Origin: an uncultured Rhodobiaceae bacterium
GTDB taxonomy: Bacteria; Pseudomonadota; Alphaproteobacteria; Rhizobiales; TMED25
Assembly: GCA_913030915.1 (NCBI GenBank)
Contig: CAJWEW010000008.1
Location: 1-59,162, forward strand
Length of the DNA: 59,162 nt
Direction of reading: 5' to 3'
In this document: positions 9,940 to 19,211 of the stretch, in pieces
Position numbering within the stretch: position 1 is the stretch's first letter
How the letters are laid out: each line of letters begins with the position of its first letter
The notes under the pieces: generated by a model
The model's input: only the letters and a program-made list of their open reading frames with translations
The model's database searches: none
What the model was told of the DNA's origin: nothing
Program-made: the position numbers and the translations under genes

Positions 9940-11980
9940 CCCACCAACCTGTTTTTGGATTTTCAACTGGTTTTAGTGTATTCTCTGTTTTTTTCTTATT
10001 GGAGGGTTTTTTCTTTGGTGCCGCTTTCTTTGCTTTTGCTGTTTTTTTGTCTCCCTCTGGATCACTAGTTTTTTCTTTAATGCGTTTTTTTGCTTCTGTA
10101 TTTTTCTGTTTCTTTGGCTTTACAGCGCTTTTGGTGTCTGCTATTTCCTCTTCAGCCTCTAATTTTTCTTTTTTATTTGTATTTTTGCTCGTGATTTTTG
10201 TTTTTTTCTGACTTGTTGGCGGCTTACGCTTTGTTGTCTTCTTGGAACTGACCTCAGTTTCTAGATTAATATCCTGTTCAGTCTCATCGTCAATAGAGGT
10301 TTTGTCATCTGATTTATCCACGTAAACACTGTCAATACTTAATGCTGAGTTGGTCGACTTAGGATCTAACTTTAATTCGCTCCTCTCAATTTTAAACGTT
10401 TCATCCCCATCAATCTCTGCAACCTTTATTTCAATTATTATTTCGTATCTATCTTCTATTTCGGATAAATTTTTTCTTTTCGAGTTTAGCAAATAATTCG
10501 ATAATTCAATATTTGTGTATAGTACGATGTTATTTTTACCATTTTTTATAAGATCTTGCTCAATAGCACGAATAATTTGAACGGATTGAGAGCTTATTGA
10601 ACCAACTCTTCCAATACCATTACAGTGATAACATTTAGTCATTGAAGACTCCAGTAGGGAGGACCGCATTCTCTGCCTTGACATTTCCATTAGTCCAAAT
10701 TGGCTAATATGACCAACTTGTATTCTTGCTCTATCCATTCGAAGCGCTTCTTTTAATCTCTTCTCAACCGATCTATTATTTCTTCGTTCTTCCATGTCAA
10801 TATAATCAATGACAATAAGACCTGCTAAATCCCTTAGCCTCAATTGTCGAGCTACTTCATCTGATGCCTCAAGATTTGTTCTTAAAGCTGTATCTTCAAT
10901 ATTGTGTTCTCTTGTCGATCTGCCAGAGTTTACGTCAATGGCAACGAGTGCTTCCGTTTGGTTGATTACAAGGTATCCTCCTGAAGGAAGTCGAACATTT
11001 GCATGGAACATATTATCTAGTTCGGACTCCGCGTTATAATTTATGAAAAGAGGGACGGCGTCCAAATATTTTTTTATAAATTTAACATGGCTAGGTATCA
11101 GCATTTTCATAAAGTTTTTAGCTTCAAGAAATGCGTTTTCTCCTGAAATTACAATCTCTTCTACTTCTTTGTTGTAAAGGTCTCTGATTGACCTTTTCAC
11201 CAAGCTACCCTCTTCATAAATTAGTTCAGGAGCAGAGGAATTCAAAGTTAGGTCCCTTATCGTTTGCCATAACCGGGTTAGATATTCAAAATCTCTCTTA
11301 ATTTCTGTTTTAGTCCTTTGGGCGCCCGCTGTTCTAATTATGACCCCCATTCCATCTGGGATTTTGAGTGAGTCTATTGAGTCTTTGATTTTGTTTCTTG
11401 TCTTGATATCCGAGATCTTGCGAGATATTCCACCCCCTCTTGCGGTATTGGGCATTAAGACACAATAGCGACCTGCTAATGAGATATAGGTTGTCAAGGC
11501 AGCCCCTTTATTACCTCTCTCTTCCTTTGTAACTTGCACGAGTATGATTTGTCTTTTTTTTATTACCTCCTGTATCTTGTATCGTTTCCTCTGCTTCGTG
11601 CTTCTCTTGGACTCTTCATGATTAATTACATCCTCAGCCTCATCAGACGGAGGTTCATCCATATTTTCAGAAGCATCACTGTTTGAAGCTAATTCAGATT
11701 CCTCATCCAGTAGTTTTTTTCTCTCTGAGGTTGGTATTTGATAATAATCTGGATGGATCTCATTAAAGGCAAGAAACCCATGCCTGTTGCCACCATACTC
11801 AACAAATGCGGCTTGAAGTGAAGGCTCAACTCTTGTGACTTTTGCTAAGTATATGTTTCCACGGATTTGATTTCTATCTTTGGCCTCAATATCAAATTCT
11901 TCAATTTTACCTTCAGTATTGAGAACAATGACTCTAGTTTCCTCATCATGATTTGCATCGATGAGCATTCGGTTTGGCAT
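9932..11980 (-). CDS. rne: Ribonuclease E/G
   Basis: Endoribonuclease of mRNA decay and rRNA processing. The 682 residues comprise an S1 domain split by an acidic insertion (about residues 95-130), the DNase I-like catalytic core with Asp349 (AIDVNSGR) and Asp392 (VIDYIDM), and the zinc-link CYHC at 450-453. A lysine- and threonine-rich low-complexity tail runs from about residue 570 to the terminal GWWDD. The tail is much shorter than in many alphaproteobacterial RNase E proteins, so the degradosome scaffold is reduced. The catalytic core looks complete. Confidence 0.95.
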   Translation of the reverse strand: MPNRMLIDANHDEETRVIVLNTEGKIEEFDIEAKDRNQIRGNIYLAKVTRVEPSLQAAFVEYGGNRHGFLAFNEIHPDYYQIPTSERKKLLDEESELASNSDASENMDEPPSDEAEDVINHEESKRSTKQRKRYKIQEVIKKRQIILVQVTKEERGNKGAALTTYISLAGRYCVLMPNTARGGGISRKISDIKTRNKIKDSIDSLKIPDGMGVIIRTAGAQRTKTEIKRDFEYLTRLWQTIRDLTLNSSAPELIYEEGSLVKRSIRDLYNKEVEEIVISGENAFLEAKNFMKMLIPSHVKFIKKYLDAVPLFINYNAESELDNMFHANVRLPSGGYLVINQTEALVAIDVNSGRSTREHNIEDTALRTNLEASDEVARQLRLRDLAGLIVIDYIDMEERRNNRSVEKRLKEALRMDRARIQVGHISQFGLMEMSRQRMRSSLLESSMTKCYHCNGIGRVGSISSQSVQIIRAIEQDLIKNGKNNIVLYTNIELSNYLLNSKRKNLSEIEDRYEIIIEIKVAEIDGDETFKIERSELKLDPKSTNSALSIDSVYVDKSDDKTSIDDETEQDINLETEVSSKKTTKRKPPTSQKKTKITSKNTNKKEKLEAEEEIADTKSAVKPKKQKNTEAKKRIKEKTSDPEGDKKTAKAKKAAPKKKPSNKKKTENTLKPVENPKTGWWDD

Positions 11981-12266
11981 CTTTTATTCCTTTTTATTGT
12001 AGCACAAATCATCTTTAGTCTATTCGTGTTATGAGTATTTTCTGACAGCGCTATTAAATTTATGGGGGTTTTATGATAAATATAGCCGAACCACGAAGAG
12101 GCTCTTTCTTGCTTGTTTTTGTGTATATTTAACATAATAAAATCTCTTACAATGATATATTTATGATTCTAAATATATATAATTATTGATATTATATTGA
12201 TAATTTTAATAATTTAGCAAGAAGATTTATTGAAAATTAAATTTTACCATATGAGGGAGATTAAAA
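11981..12266. other. Divergent intergenic region between rne and mrcA
   Basis: 286 AT-rich bases with no convincing gene. Many Alphaproteobacteria carry an N-acetylmuramoyl-L-alanine amidase gene between rne and mrcA; here there is none and no remnant that I can recognise. On the minus strand a short self-complementary AAGAG-C-CTCTT lies in what would be the rne leader. Near the right end, GAGGGAGA at 12253-12260 is the ribosome-binding site of mrcA. Confidence 0.6.
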
Positions 12267-14105
12267 TTGTTGTTAAAGTTCATAACGACTTTATTCAGTT
12301 TGTTTGTATTGGCAGCTATTAGTTTTTTTGCATTTCTAATTTTCATGTATTTTTCCTATACTAAAGATATTGTCGTATTCGAAAATATCTTAAAATCTCA
12401 ACCGGTGAGTGCAAACAGATTTTTTTCAGAAGATGGAATGTTAATCGCAGAAGAATATGATGTTCATCGTATTTATGTTACTGATAAGAATATACCCGAG
12501 TATTTGAAGCTCGCATTTATATCCGCAGAGGATAAAGGCTTTTACAATCATCCTGGATTTGATTTTAAGAGTATTATAAGGGCAACCTCACAGAATATTT
12601 ATAACTATTTGTTTGTTCGCGATAACAGCAGATTAATTGGCGCCTCAACAATAACCCAACAATTAATTAAGAATTTACTTAATGATAATGAACGGACTAT
12701 TACACGAAAGTTGAAAGAGATTATCTATGCCATAAAATTAGAGAGATCTCTGTCAAAAGAGAAAATACTAGAGCTGTATTTAAATGAAATATACTTAGGG
12801 AGGGGTGCTTTTGGAGTAGTTGCGGCCTCTGAGAAGTATTTTGGTAAAACGTTAAATGAATTGGATATTGAAGAAATGGCTCTTCTAGCTGCCCTTCCAA
12901 AAGCACCAAGCAATTATGATCCTCAAGAAAATTACGAATCGATCAAAGAGAGAAGGGATTGGGTTTTAGAAAGAATGGCAGAAAATGGTGTGATAACAAA
13001 AGTGGTAGCCCGCATCATGCAAGAGTCATCAATAAATTATATTGATAAGGATTTATATCGCAAGCCAAATCTTTTGGATAAAAATATTGCCGATAAGGTT
13101 CGGAGTAATCTTTACTTTGACGCTAACACAGCTAGAAATTTCGGACTCACACACTTCTTGACCATCAATCAAAATGCAACAGATTATATTAGTGGCCAGA
13201 TCGAGAAGCTAGAAAAAATACACAATCAAGGTGAATTACATGCCGATATTAGAATTATATCCCTTATTTCTGGAAGAACCCTTGTGGATATTCAAGACAG
13301 TCAAAAAAATACTAAAAACTATAAAATCAATATGAATGAGAGATCAATATTGAGACCTATTTATTTCAGCGGCATCATAAAGTCTGGGATAGATTTAAAT
13401 AAAAAATTGCTCTCAAGGGATGTTGACATTGAAGATGCAGATCCGGCTCTTGTTTCAGTTCGAAAATTATTTCGCTCGAGAGCTGCAATAGTTGATCAAA
13501 ATCTGAAGGGTAACGCGGAAGCATATTTATTAGAATATCTTCAAGATAAAATAGAAGGAAATATGATGACCTATAATTGGGACGAAAAAATAGAATTGAA
13601 CTTAGATGACATATTATCATTATACATTCCAATCCTTGCAGGTGGACTTCAACTCGATACATATCACGTGGACAAAATTGATGATAAGAATGGAAATCAA
13701 ATTTATTTGCATAAAAATGAAGACAACAAAGAGGGCCTCAAAAGCGAGATTGCCTTTAAAGTAAAAAGCTTATTTTGTGATATTGAGGTAGTGCAAATAA
13801 GTAGAAATAATAAGTATATGGAACCAAGAAATTGCGTTTACTACAACCAAAATGGAGATAAATTATTTTATTTAAAATTTACTGGCAATGTTGCTTTTTT
13901 TGCCATTATCTCAGGTGTTGATTTGCAAAGGGGGGATCATTTGATAACTATGCTGGATAACATCGCCTCAGACTCACTTGATTCAGTAGATAAGGTGCAG
14001 TTCAATAATTTTTTAATCCCTGATGAAATTAATGTACAAAAAATAAACAAAAATACTGGGAACAGGTATAATTATAAAGATAATTACGTTTGGGAGTTTT
14101 TCTAA
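12267..14105 (+). CDS. mrcA: Class A penicillin-binding protein (PBP1A type) with degenerate transpeptidase domain
   Basis: 612 residues, against roughly 750-850 for the family. A transmembrane anchor (residues 5-31) precedes a complete GT51 glycosyltransferase domain: Glu88 in SAEDKGFYNHPGFD, GASTITQQLIKNLL at 125-138 and ELYLNEIYLGRGAFG at 169-183. The transpeptidase part can be followed but its motifs are broken. The S-x-x-K site reads S360-I-L-R363, the S-x-N site reads S404-R-A406, and no K-T-G motif is found. It should still polymerise glycan strands but not crosslink. The start is TTG 12267, decided by GAGGGAGA six bases upstream. Placement between rne and prfB supports the mrcA assignment. 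Confidence 0.85.
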   Translation: MLLKFITTLFSLFVLAAISFFAFLIFMYFSYTKDIVVFENILKSQPVSANRFFSEDGMLIAEEYDVHRIYVTDKNIPEYLKLAFISAEDKGFYNHPGFDFKSIIRATSQNIYNYLFVRDNSRLIGASTITQQLIKNLLNDNERTITRKLKEIIYAIKLERSLSKEKILELYLNEIYLGRGAFGVVAASEKYFGKTLNELDIEEMALLAALPKAPSNYDPQENYESIKERRDWVLERMAENGVITKVVARIMQESSINYIDKDLYRKPNLLDKNIADKVRSNLYFDANTARNFGLTHFLTINQNATDYISGQIEKLEKIHNQGELHADIRIISLISGRTLVDIQDSQKNTKNYKINMNERSILRPIYFSGIIKSGIDLNKKLLSRDVDIEDADPALVSVRKLFRSRAAIVDQNLKGNAEAYLLEYLQDKIEGNMMTYNWDEKIELNLDDILSLYIPILAGGLQLDTYHVDKIDDKNGNQIYLHKNEDNKEGLKSEIAFKVKSLFCDIEVVQISRNNKYMEPRNCVYYNQNGDKLFYLKFTGNVAFFAIISGVDLQRGDHLITMLDNIASDSLDSVDKVQFNNFLIPDEINVQKINKNTGNRYNYKDNYVWEFF

Positions 14106-14117
14106 GAGGGTATATTT

Positions 14118-15213
14118 ATGGATTTTGATTTTAAGACAATAACACAAGATATTGATAATAAACTAAAATTGACTTGGAGGGGTCTTTGAATTAGAAACCG
14201 CACAAGAAAGGATAAAAGAATTAGACGATCTAATTGAAAATGAAAATTTTTGGAATAACCCTGAAAATGCTAAGCAGGTTATGCAAGAAAGACAAAATCT
14301 TGAGCAATGTTTGAGCAGCTATGAGGAATTAAAGGCTTTATTTTCAGACACCTTAGATATCTATCAATTAGCATTAGATGAGAGTGATTTAGATTTGTTA
14401 GAGGAGTCACAAAGAAATATCTACGATATACAAAAAAAAGTTCAATTAAAGTATATAGAAACACTATTTTCCGGGGAAGTTGACACTAATGATACCTATT
14501 TGGAAATACATGCTGGAGCAGGTGGTACTGAGAGCCAAGATTGGGTTAGCATGCTATTAAGAATGTATTTAAAATGGGCAGAAAAAAAAGGATATAAAAC
14601 AAATCAGATAAGTATGCATGATGGAGATGAAGCCGGCATAAAAAGTGTTATAATCTCTATTAGCGGCAAATTTGCTCATGGTTGGCTCAAACAAGAAAAT
14701 GGTGTACACAGACTGGTTCGAATATCACCCTTTGACTCAAATTCCAGAAGGCACACTAGCTTTGCCTCTGTCAGTATTTACCCAATAATAGATGATAAAA
14801 TTGATATAAAAATATCTGAATCAGATGTCAGGATTGATACTTATCGAGCAAGTGGAGCAGGCGGGCAGCATGTAAATACTACAGATAGCGCGGTGCGTAT
14901 TACCCATCTGCCAACAGGTATCGTAGTTCAATGTCAAAATGAAAGATCGCAGCATAGAAATAAAGAAACAGCATGGAACATGTTACGCGCAAAGATCTAT
15001 GAGAGTGAAATAAAGGCTCGAGAAGAAGCTGCCAATATCGCAAATATGGAAAAGTCAGATATTGGGTGGGGGCATCAAATCCGTTCTTATGTTTTACATC
15101 CATATCGTCAAGTAAAAGATCTAAGAACAAAACTTGAGAGCTCAAATCCAGACGCAATACTAGATGGAGATATTGATGGCTTTCTTGAGTCAGCCTTAAC
15201 AGAATTACTTTAA
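14118..15213 (+). CDS. prfB: Peptide chain release factor 2, with programmed +1 frameshift
   Basis: RF2 releases the finished peptide at UGA and UAA codons. The gene starts at ATG 14118, reads 23 codons to an in-frame TGA at 14187-14189, then shifts +1 and continues from GAA at 14188 to 15213, giving 364 residues. The SPF anticodon-like motif (VRISPFDS) and the catalytic GGQ (GAGGQHVN) are both present. It follows mrcA by 12 bases, as is usual in Alphaproteobacteria. Reading only the second frame from ATG 14281 would lose about 55 N-terminal residues and is not the real product. Confidence 0.96.
14176..14189 (+). promoter_or_regulatory. prfB programmed +1 frameshift site
   Basis: GGAGGGG (14176-14182) is an internal Shine-Dalgarno. 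The slippery CTT codon (14184-14186) is followed directly by TGA (14187-14189). Counting the core GGAGG, the spacing to CTT is three bases, as in the known RF2 autoregulatory site. Low RF2 stalls at UGA and favours the shift to full-length protein. Confidence 0.95.
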
Positions 15214-15216
15214 AAC

Positions 15217-15678
15217 TTAAATTTTTTGCGCTGCTTCTAAAACCTCTTCAACATGTCCGGTAACGTTCACTTTACGCCAGATTTTAGTTATTTTTCGATT
15301 TTTATCAATTAATATGGTAGCTCTTTCGATGCCCATAAACTTTTTACCGTACATACTTTTCTCAATCCAGACTCCATAGTCTTTGCAAACCTTTTTGTCT
15401 TCGTCGGAAGCAAGAATAACTTCAAGATTATGTTTTTCAATAAATTTTTTGTGCTTAGCTGTTGAGTCTGCCGACACCCCTATGATTGTTGTTTTGCATT
15501 CCTCGAAAGCATTTATATGGGCCGTAAAATCAATAGCCTCTCTCGTGCAACCAGGCGTATCATCTTTTGGATAAAAATAGAGAACAATATTATTATCAGG
15601 AAATGATTCAAGTGTTACAAAGTTTTCGTCATCAATTGGCATATTAAAGTTTATTGCATTATCACCCTCTTTTATCAT
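15217..15678 (-). CDS. bcp: Thioredoxin-dependent thiol peroxidase (Bcp/PrxQ family)
   Basis: 153-residue peroxiredoxin that reduces hydrogen peroxide and organic peroxides. The peroxidatic Cys44 lies in DTPGCTREAIDF. The resolving Cys found five residues later in many PrxQ proteins is absent (Ile at that position). Two other Cys (EECK, KKVCK) exist but are not at the known position, so this may work as a 1-Cys enzyme. It converges on prfB with a 3-base gap. Confidence 0.94.
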   Translation of the reverse strand: MIKEGDNAINFNMPIDDENFVTLESFPDNNIVLYFYPKDDTPGCTREAIDFTAHINAFEECKTTIIGVSADSTAKHKKFIEKHNLEVILASDEDKKVCKDYGVWIEKSMYGKKFMGIERATILIDKNRKITKIWRKVNVTGHVEEVLEAAQKI

Positions 15679-15830
15679 TTCTGACTCCTGCTTTATTTAG
15701 TGAGAATTAAAGATAAGATAACTAAATATTTAGATATCTATATTAATATTATTACATTAAGTTAAATTTACAAGGATTGTTAAGTCTAAAAACTAATAAT
15801 ATTTTTTGTTTGTGGGTTTCGAAATATTTC

Positions 15831-18800
15831 ATGAAGTTAAGACCAGTATTTAAATATTTATCTTATTTTGTGGGCATCTTAGCTGTAATTACATTATCAA
15901 CTTTTCTTATCTTTAAGTCATGGTTAGACACTAAACTCGAGTCTGATGTGCTCGATGTCACATTTATGAGTTCCCACGTTCAAGAATATCTAAATCAAAA
16001 TTTTTCAGGTCTCAAATTTGATGTTCAAAAGATTGTTTTGTCGAAATCTGAAAATCAAGAAATTTTGCTTTTACTAGAAGGGATGCAAATCAAAAGTGAT
16101 AGAAGCGGGATATCTCTGAATGCTGTAAATACTGAACTTAAGAATGGATTTATGAGTTCAATTCTAGGCCCTATATCTGAATTATTTAATGGTGGAAATT
16201 TTAATAATATTAAAATTTATGATCCACAAATTGATATAAATCTTGACATTCTTTTTCAAGACCTTGGAACAAATTTAGATCGTGAGGATGTAATTAATGA
16301 GCAAAATCAAATAGCTTATATTGATGCATTAGAATTTGGGGATCAAGCAGCAGCTTCTCATCATTTTTATCAAAATACACTGAGCGCTATTAATGTTGCA
16401 CTTCAAAATACCAATGCAGAGCAAAATGTGAATAACATTTTCAGTATTGAGAATGGATCTATTTCCATAGAGTCCACTGGTCAGCTTGTTAATCTTGAAA
16501 ATATATCACTTAGTGCAGAATTATTTAACGGCTCTACAGACTTGAAATTTGAATATAGCATGGGCTCCTCAGTTGACTCACAAAATGTAGAAATCTTATT
16601 AAATCATGATACTGAGAACGGAATTACGAATGCCGACATCATATTCAAGAATATAAATTTAAATGAGTCTATTGCGGGAAAAAGTTTTAAAGTCAATGAG
16701 AGTATTTATGATGGAAATTTATCAGGACGCCTCAATCTTAACTTTAATAAATTAGGAAGGATAATTGACTCGACCTTAGACTTAAATATTGGTGCAGGCA
16801 GCTTTGAAGCAGATCTTCCTTACTCAAAGCACGATATTCATAACATTGAAGACGCATATTTTAGCCTTTCTTATATCAGTTCCGCGGAACAGATAGATGT
16901 CAATGAGATACAGATAAAGCATGATGATTTTAGCTTGAACACCAAAGGAGTAATTAAATTAAATTATGATCTTGGCGGAAAAATATCTACATTTGACGCT
17001 CATCTGTCGGGCTTAAGCCTTTTCAAGAGTGGGCAGCAAATAGTTAATAATGCGAATGTTATTGTGAATGTTGATATTGTTAATAATGAAATTAACTTTC
17101 AAAAATTAGACGGTGAACTTAGTGAAGGCAAGATCAGCATGAGAGAAGAGGGGCTCGCAAATCAGAATGAAATTGAAATAATGATCGAAAATTCAAATGT
17201 TGAAAATGTTAAAGAATTATTTTCTTTAGTAAATGAAAATAAAATCACCAATTGGTTTAATCAAAATGTGTATTCAGGATCTATTGATCAGTTAAACCTA
17301 AATAGGTTGACTGACAAAGAGGGTAATTCCTTGGTAGATATGCGGATGGAATTCAGGGACTCTGAATTCTCATACTATGAAGATCACCCAAAAATATCTC
17401 AAGGAAGTGGAGCGATACTGTTAAGTGATGGCAAAGTATTAGCTGAAATTTATGATGGGAATTTAATGCTTGAAAAAGGGGTGGCAAACATAACACAAAC
17501 TTCAGGTGAAATAAATATTATTGATAATCAAAGTATTGCCTCATTTGACATAAACGCAGAATGTGAGCTAAATATTTGCGTTGATTACTTGACATATTTA
17601 GGTATTGATGCCGTAAAGTTAGAATCAGTTGAATCAAGAATCTCGGGTAATGCTAATATTTCCTCCACTATTGAGTTTCCGACAGCTACCGGGCCCAGTT
17701 TTGGGGAGGATTTAAAAGCAAACATTGAGGTTGAACAATTTTCATTCAGGCTGGATAATGAGAATGTGTTTATTTCGCCGCTAGCGGTGTTTCAGATTGA
17801 GAACTCAAAAATAAGCTCTTCAGGTGAATTTAACATTAGTGGAATACAATCTAAATTTGATATTCTTGCTGATATCTCGTCAGCAGAACCAATATTGGAG
17901 ATTGCAATTGAAGCGCAACCCAGTCCAACCGAGTTAAGTATACTTCAGCCTGCTTTAGCTAATTATATTTCTGGATTAGGTAGGATACCAACAGAGGTAA
18001 ATATTGTACTGCCTCTCTCGGATATCGATAGTCTAGATATTAACTCTTTTGATAAAGTGAGTATCAAAAGTGACTTAACAAGTGTAAGTATTTTATATCC
18101 ATTTTTTAGGAATGCGAAGCTTACTAATGAGAGGGCTGAAGTTAGATTTATAGTTGATAAACCCACAAATGACGGAATTGCAAAATATAAGATTGAGTAT
18201 GATGCGGAGAATATTGTTTTTGAACTGGAGCTTAGAAGGTCATTTAACTCCCTGACAAATAATTGGGATTTAGTAGATTTTGAGGTACTAAATTTATCAT
18301 CTGATGATATTTCAGATGCGCAGGTAATTGGTTACGTTGAAAATAATATTTTAATGGCCGAGTTAATAGCAAAAGAAGCTGATTTATCGAGCTTCATCCA
18401 ACAGAATTTATTTTCCCGAGAAAGAGATGATAATAACATTTTAAGAAATCTACCAAATATGCGCTTGAATATCGTAAACATTGATAAGGTGATTGGTAAT
18501 AATCGAGAAATTGGACTTCTATCAGGAGAAATCATTGTGCAAAATAAAAAGCTGAACAGGATGCAGCTTGATGGGTTCTTTAATCAGGATACCGGTAAAA
18601 GAATTGAAGTCAAATATACCTTACAAGAAGAGGATCTTCCGGCGGACTTAGGGGTAAATACTTCCGATGCAGGTGCTTTTTTGGGTTTCTTAGGTTTGTA
18701 TCAGAATGGTTTTAATGGCAATTTACAACTAAGAGCCACCGGTCCAAATATCAACAATATGAGTGGGGAAGTATTCATTGAAAATATAGATATCTATAAT

Positions 18801-19211
18801 GATAAGTACTTAGCAAGATTATTTGTGGAGTCCAGCCCAAGTGAATTAATCGATATCAACAGGGTTCAATTTGACTCCAGAGCAAGATACAGAATTATAG
18901 ATGAAACAATTCTAATCGACGCAGCGGAGCTTTTTGGCCAAAATGTAAAGTTTCAGCTGAGTGGTCAATTAAATAATGAGACGGGAACCTTAAAATTACC
19001 TGGTACTTATTGTCCAGAATATGAATTGAATGCATCATTTGGTACTATCCCTATATTTGGTCCAGTTCTTACAGGGGGCGACGATAATTGCATGTTTTCA
19101 CTTCCTTTTCAGATTGCAAGGGAGTCATGGGGTGAGAATACTCTTCTTATTGTAAATCCTACTGGGTTATTGGCCCCAGGAATATTCAGGGACGCTTTTG
19201 ATTATGACTAA
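15831..19211 (+). CDS. Large AsmA-like / YhdP-type (DUF3971) envelope protein
   Basis: About 1127 residues. One N-terminal transmembrane helix (YLSYFVGILAVITLSTFLIF) is followed by a very long, beta-rich periplasmic region. The C-terminal segment ends in VNPTGLLAPGIFRDAF, typical of the alphaproteobacterial DUF3971/AsmA-like proteins found next to bcp and tyrS. AsmA-family proteins are thought to bridge inner and outer membranes and move lipids. ATG 15831 places the membrane helix near the N-terminus; an in-frame TTG at 15777 is possible but has a Shine-Dalgarno only one base away. It overlaps the convergent tyrS by 4 bases. Confidence 0.85.
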   Translation: MKLRPVFKYLSYFVGILAVITLSTFLIFKSWLDTKLESDVLDVTFMSSHVQEYLNQNFSGLKFDVQKIVLSKSENQEILLLLEGMQIKSDRSGISLNAVNTELKNGFMSSILGPISELFNGGNFNNIKIYDPQIDINLDILFQDLGTNLDREDVINEQNQIAYIDALEFGDQAAASHHFYQNTLSAINVALQNTNAEQNVNNIFSIENGSISIESTGQLVNLENISLSAELFNGSTDLKFEYSMGSSVDSQNVEILLNHDTENGITNADIIFKNINLNESIAGKSFKVNESIYDGNLSGRLNLNFNKLGRIIDSTLDLNIGAGSFEADLPYSKHDIHNIEDAYFSLSYISSAEQIDVNEIQIKHDDFSLNTKGVIKLNYDLGGKISTFDAHLSGLSLFKSGQQIVNNANVIVNVDIVNNEINFQKLDGELSEGKISMREEGLANQNEIEIMIENSNVENVKELFSLVNENKITNWFNQNVYSGSIDQLNLNRLTDKEGNSLVDMRMEFRDSEFSYYEDHPKISQGSGAILLSDGKVLAEIYDGNLMLEKGVANITQTSGEINIIDNQSIASFDINAECELNICVDYLTYLGIDAVKLESVESRISGNANISSTIEFPTATGPSFGEDLKANIEVEQFSFRLDNENVFISPLAVFQIENSKISSSGEFNISGIQSKFDILADISSAEPILEIAIEAQPSPTELSILQPALANYISGLGRIPTEVNIVLPLSDIDSLDINSFDKVSIKSDLTSVSILYPFFRNAKLTNERAEVRFIVDKPTNDGIAKYKIEYDAENIVFELELRRSFNSLTNNWDLVDFEVLNLSSDDISDAQVIGYVENNILMAELIAKEADLSSFIQQNLFSRERDDNNILRNLPNMRLNIVNIDKVIGNNREIGLLSGEIIVQNKKLNRMQLDGFFNQDTGKRIEVKYTLQEEDLPADLGVNTSDAGAFLGFLGLYQNGFNGNLQLRATGPNINNMSGEVFIENIDIYNDKYLARLFVESSPSELIDINRVQFDSRARYRIIDETILIDAAELFGQNVKFQLSGQLNNETGTLKLPGTYCPEYELNASFGTIPIFGPVLTGGDDNCMFSLPFQIARESWGENTLLIVNPTGLLAPGIFRDAFDYD

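Noticed and set aside
11845-12135. A 96-codon frame overlapping the start of rne on the same strand
   Set aside because: Out of frame with rne, low complexity, no recognisable motif; the rne start at 11980 is well supported.
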